A stretch of 7,148 nucleotides of DNA, from positions 1 to 7,148 of the forward strand of contig CAJGCJ010000101.1 of assembly GCA_904501775.1 (NCBI GenBank), written 5' to 3'. Source of the DNA: an uncultured Bacteroidaceae bacterium. GTDB taxonomy: Bacteria; Bacteroidota; Bacteroidia; Bacteroidales; Bacteroidaceae. Position numbers and translations under genes: made by a program. The notes under the pieces are model-generated. The model did no database searches. It was not told the DNA's origin and worked only from the letters and a program-made list of their open reading frames with translations. Below are positions 4,890 through 7,148 of the stretch, in pieces (the first letter of the stretch is position 1; every line of letters begins with the position of its first letter).

Positions 4890-7148
4890 TCAAATAACAC
4901 TACCGCAGTCTCGCCTTGTCTCAATTATCATAGAACGCAGAAAATCGTTGAACCCGCGTTCATCGAGCAGCTGTTCTATGGTAATGTGCATACGGTAGCA
5001 CCACACATGATTGCGATTCGCCGGCTCATTGATGCGCTCGGCACCATAGTCGGCACGACGCAGGCGCTCGTCCATAGCCATCAGGTCTTGCCATGCAAAA
5101 AGGGCAAGCAGCGACGAAGAGTCCATGTGGGCGCGTATTATATCTGTCGCAAGCACACCTGTGAGATTCTCGGGAGCCTCACCCTCGTAGTGCAGCTCTT
5201 CGTTATAGAAACGCTGTGTGGCAGCCGCATCCTCGCGCCACCAAGCGCGCAGGGTGCTCATATCGTGTGTCGAAGGCGTAGCAACCGACAGATAGGGATA
5301 TGATGCAGGACGTGCAAACGGCACACCATACTCCTTAGGCATGCGCTGTATTTCGAGCGACAGAATCTGCAGATTCCTCATCACCCAAGGCACACACGCC
5401 GGTATCATACCCAAATCCTCGCCACAAGCAGTCATGGGCGTAGAGAGCAGCACCGGCATCAGCTTACGCATACCCTCGTTATACCAGAACATAGTGTGAC
5501 GGTTATAAAAATACTCCTCGTAGATACGTCCGTAGGCCGCTTTTCCGCAATCGGAGAGCAGATCGTATGCCAGCGTAGTGAAGGCATCGATGCGCGGTGT
5601 ATATCCATTCTCGTCCTTGAAGAAGAGCACATCGCCATACATACGGATAAGCTCGTCTTTCAGTTCATACGACAAGGGGCTGTCGGCACTGTACAGGTCG
5701 GCCAACAACGCCTCGGATGCAAGATAACGCTCCTTGAACGTATAGCTGCCATCAGGACAATCGACAAAATAGCGGTCGAGGACATAATCAGCCATATCAC
5801 CGAACGTCTCTTTCACATCGTGTGCAGTTGCAAAAGGCGCATGCAGTCGCCACTTGTCTATAACCAGACCCGCAGCAGCGATGTCGTCGGCCGACAAGGG
5901 CAACGACGGTGCGAAACGGCCTGCAAGACCGCTCTTGGCCCAACGTGGAATCTCCCAGATGCGGAAGAAACCGAGGATATGATCAATACGGTAGGCATCG
6001 AAGAAGTTCGACATATATTGCAGACGGCATCGCCACCACTCATATCCGTCGGCAGCCATCTGCTGCCAGTTATATGTAGGGAATCCCCAGTTTTGTCCGT
6101 TAGCCGAGAAAGCATCGGGAGGCGCACCCGCCGACACCGACAGGTTGAACTGAGAGGGGTCGCACCACACATCCACGCCGTTGGGCGCAACACCGATGGG
6201 GATATCGCCCTTCAGAGCCACGCGCTTCGAATTGGCATAGCTATGTGCCTCGCTCAGCTGCGAAAACAGGATATATTGGACAAAGGTATGAAACTGCAGC
6301 TCTCTCTCGGCCTCGTTGTACTTCTCTACAACAAGCTTATATGTATTCTCGTTGTACGAACTGTATTCGCCCCACTCGCTGAAGTCGCAGCGCAGGCGCG
6401 ACAACAGGAAACGGTAGAGCGCATAAGGTCGCAACCAGCGTTTCTGCGCACGTGCGAAGGCACGATAGGCATTCGACGCAACCATCTCTTCTCCTATCTT
6501 GTCGAACAGCTCGTGCAGATAGCTCATCTTAAGGCTGTACACAGCTGCATAATTCACCGTCTCGCAGGCATTCAGCGCAGCGCGCTGCTTGTTGTAATAA
6601 CTCATGCGTGCTGCCGATAGTCGGGGCAACGACTCAATATCGGCATATATAGGGTTGAGCGCAAATACCGAGATACAGTTATAGGGATATGAATCCTCGT
6701 TACCGCCATATACGGTGGTATCATTCACAGGCAGCAGCTGCAACACATGCTGTCTGGTGTGGGCAAGCCAATCGACCATCGCCTTGAGGTCGCCGAAATC
6801 GCCTATACCCCAACTGCGCTCGCTGCGCAACGAAAAGAGAGGAATCACCGTACCGGCAAGACGCAATGAAGGCTGCGAGAAACGCAATTCGCCCAGCATG
6901 AAGCTGTGGGCAACAGAATATTCAAGGTGCGACAATGTGATTCGTCTGTTATCGCCCTTTTCCCAACGCACCTCGCCACTGTCGCGGCGCGCAATTATCT
7001 TGAACTCGATACATCCGCACCATATATCCTCGGCATCGAATGTAACGCTCCACAGATTGGGGGCAACACACTGCAATGGCAGCGCCTGCGCAGGATTCCA
7101 AGCACCGAGCGGAGCAATGTCACCTGCCACAGCCGGCTGTTCGCCCTC
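4890..7148 (-). CDS. malQ: 4-alpha-glucanotransferase (amylomaltase), DPE2-like, 5' end missing
   Basis: This is a glycoside hydrolase family 77 enzyme that moves glucan segments between maltodextrins in the cytoplasm. The reading frame is open to the right edge. The GTG at 7130 is an internal valine, not the start. Numbered from that codon, residues 1-70 are a CBM20 starch-binding domain (LGAWNP, LWSVTF, WEKGDNR). The catalytic domain runs from about 95 to 735: GDIPIGV (309-315), the nucleophile Asp383 in RIDHILGFFRIWEIP, the acid/base Glu571 in CGEDLG, and Asp623 in STHD. About 188 residues separate Asp383 and Glu571, whereas classical MalQ has roughly 50. This large insertion and the CBM20 place it with plant DPE2 and Bacteroidota MalQ. 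Such proteins usually carry two CBM20 domains, so the first is probably outside the window. All three catalytic acids are present, and the gene looks intact from the edge to its TGA. The downstream nqr genes are unrelated in function. Confidence 0.95.
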   Translation of the reverse strand, partial: EGEQPAVAGDIAPLGAWNPAQALPLQCVAPNLWSVTFDAEDIWCGCIEFKIIARRDSGEVRWEKGDNRRITLSHLEYSVAHSFMLGELRFSQPSLRLAGTVIPLFSLRSERSWGIGDFGDLKAMVDWLAHTRQHVLQLLPVNDTTVYGGNEDSYPYNCISVFALNPIYADIESLPRLSAARMSYYNKQRAALNACETVNYAAVYSLKMSYLHELFDKIGEEMVASNAYRAFARAQKRWLRPYALYRFLLSRLRCDFSEWGEYSSYNENTYKLVVEKYNEAERELQFHTFVQYILFSQLSEAHSYANSKRVALKGDIPIGVAPNGVDVWCDPSQFNLSVSAGAPPDAFSANGQNWGFPTYNWQQMAADGYEWWRCRLQYMSNFFDAYRIDHILGFFRIWEIPRWAKSGLAGRFAPSLPLSADDIAAAGLVIDKWRLHAPFATAHDVKETFGDMADYVLDRYFVDCPDGSYTFKERYLASEALLADLYSADSPLSYELKDELIRMYGDVLFFKDENGYTPRIDAFTTLAYDLLSDCGKAAYGRIYEEYFYNRHTMFWYNEGMRKLMPVLLSTPMTACGEDLGMIPACVPWVMRNLQILSLEIQRMPKEYGVPFARPASYPYLSVATPSTHDMSTLRAWWREDAAATQRFYNEELHYEGEAPENLTGVLATDIIRAHMDSSSLLALFAWQDLMAMDERLRRADYGAERINEPANRNHVWCYRMHITIEQLLDERGFNDFLRSMIIETRRDCGSVI

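Noticed and set aside
4860..4894. A second promoter-like pair on the minus strand: TTTG overlapping the malQ stop and TATAATTG
   Set aside because: The -7 match is imperfect and the 23-bp spacer is longer than usual. The exact TAATTTTG nearer nqrA is the better candidate, although both could be used.
5496..6620. A 374-codon open frame on the plus strand, opposite malQ
   Set aside because: It is antisense to a well-supported GH77 gene with all catalytic motifs. Its translation has no recognisable domain and is a by-product of low stop frequency in the opposite frame.
7128..7130. GTG as the start of malQ
   Set aside because: The frame stays open to the window edge, and the residues just before it (…QPAVAGD) continue into the CBM20 fold, whose first strand would be cut by starting here.

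Overview
The window reads almost entirely on the minus strand and most likely comes from a member of the Bacteroidales (phylum Bacteroidota). The reasons are the close fit of the genes to Bacteroidota-style Na+-NQR subunits, a malQ of the plant-DPE2-like, CBM20-bearing type common in that phylum, and a perfect match to the Bacteroidota -7 promoter element (TAnnTTTG) ahead of nqrA. Family or genus cannot be fixed from this sequence alone.

Layout, in the direction of transcription (from right to left): the 3' part of malQ, a 4-alpha-glucanotransferase (4890-7148, 5' end outside the window); a 106-bp AT-rich spacer with a probable promoter; then nqrA (3434-4783), nqrB (2200-3387), nqrC (1326-2195), nqrD (690-1322) and nqrE (30-656). 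A start codon at 4-6 probably opens nqrF, which lies beyond the left edge. Gaps inside the nqr cluster are 46, 4, 3, 33 and 23 bp, so it is a classical single operon in the conserved order A-B-C-D-E-(F). No gene-free stretch exceeds about 110 bp. No RNA genes, mobile elements or CRISPR arrays were seen.

The nqr genes together encode the membrane complex that oxidises NADH, reduces quinone (menaquinone in Bacteroidales) and pumps Na+ out of the cell. The four cysteines that hold the intramembrane iron centre are present (NqrD Cys31/Cys114, NqrE Cys26/Cys120), as are the threonines expected to carry covalent FMN in NqrB and NqrC. malQ belongs to cytoplasmic maltodextrin metabolism and has no evident functional link to the pump.

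The unusual feature is nqrC. Ahead of an otherwise normal NqrC there are about 52 extra residues. They hold a complete rubrerythrin-type rubredoxin domain (CKIC, 12 residues, CPLC) and an Ala/Glu/Lys linker, and the membrane helix of NqrC starts just after. By the known topology of NqrC this places an iron-sulfur-type one-electron centre on the cytoplasmic face of the pump, tethered to a subunit whose FMN is on the other side of the membrane. The residue where a normal NqrC would begin is now a TTG leucine codon. The flavinylation motif of the same protein has Asn in place of the usual leading Asp. Together these make NqrC the part of the window most worth following up.
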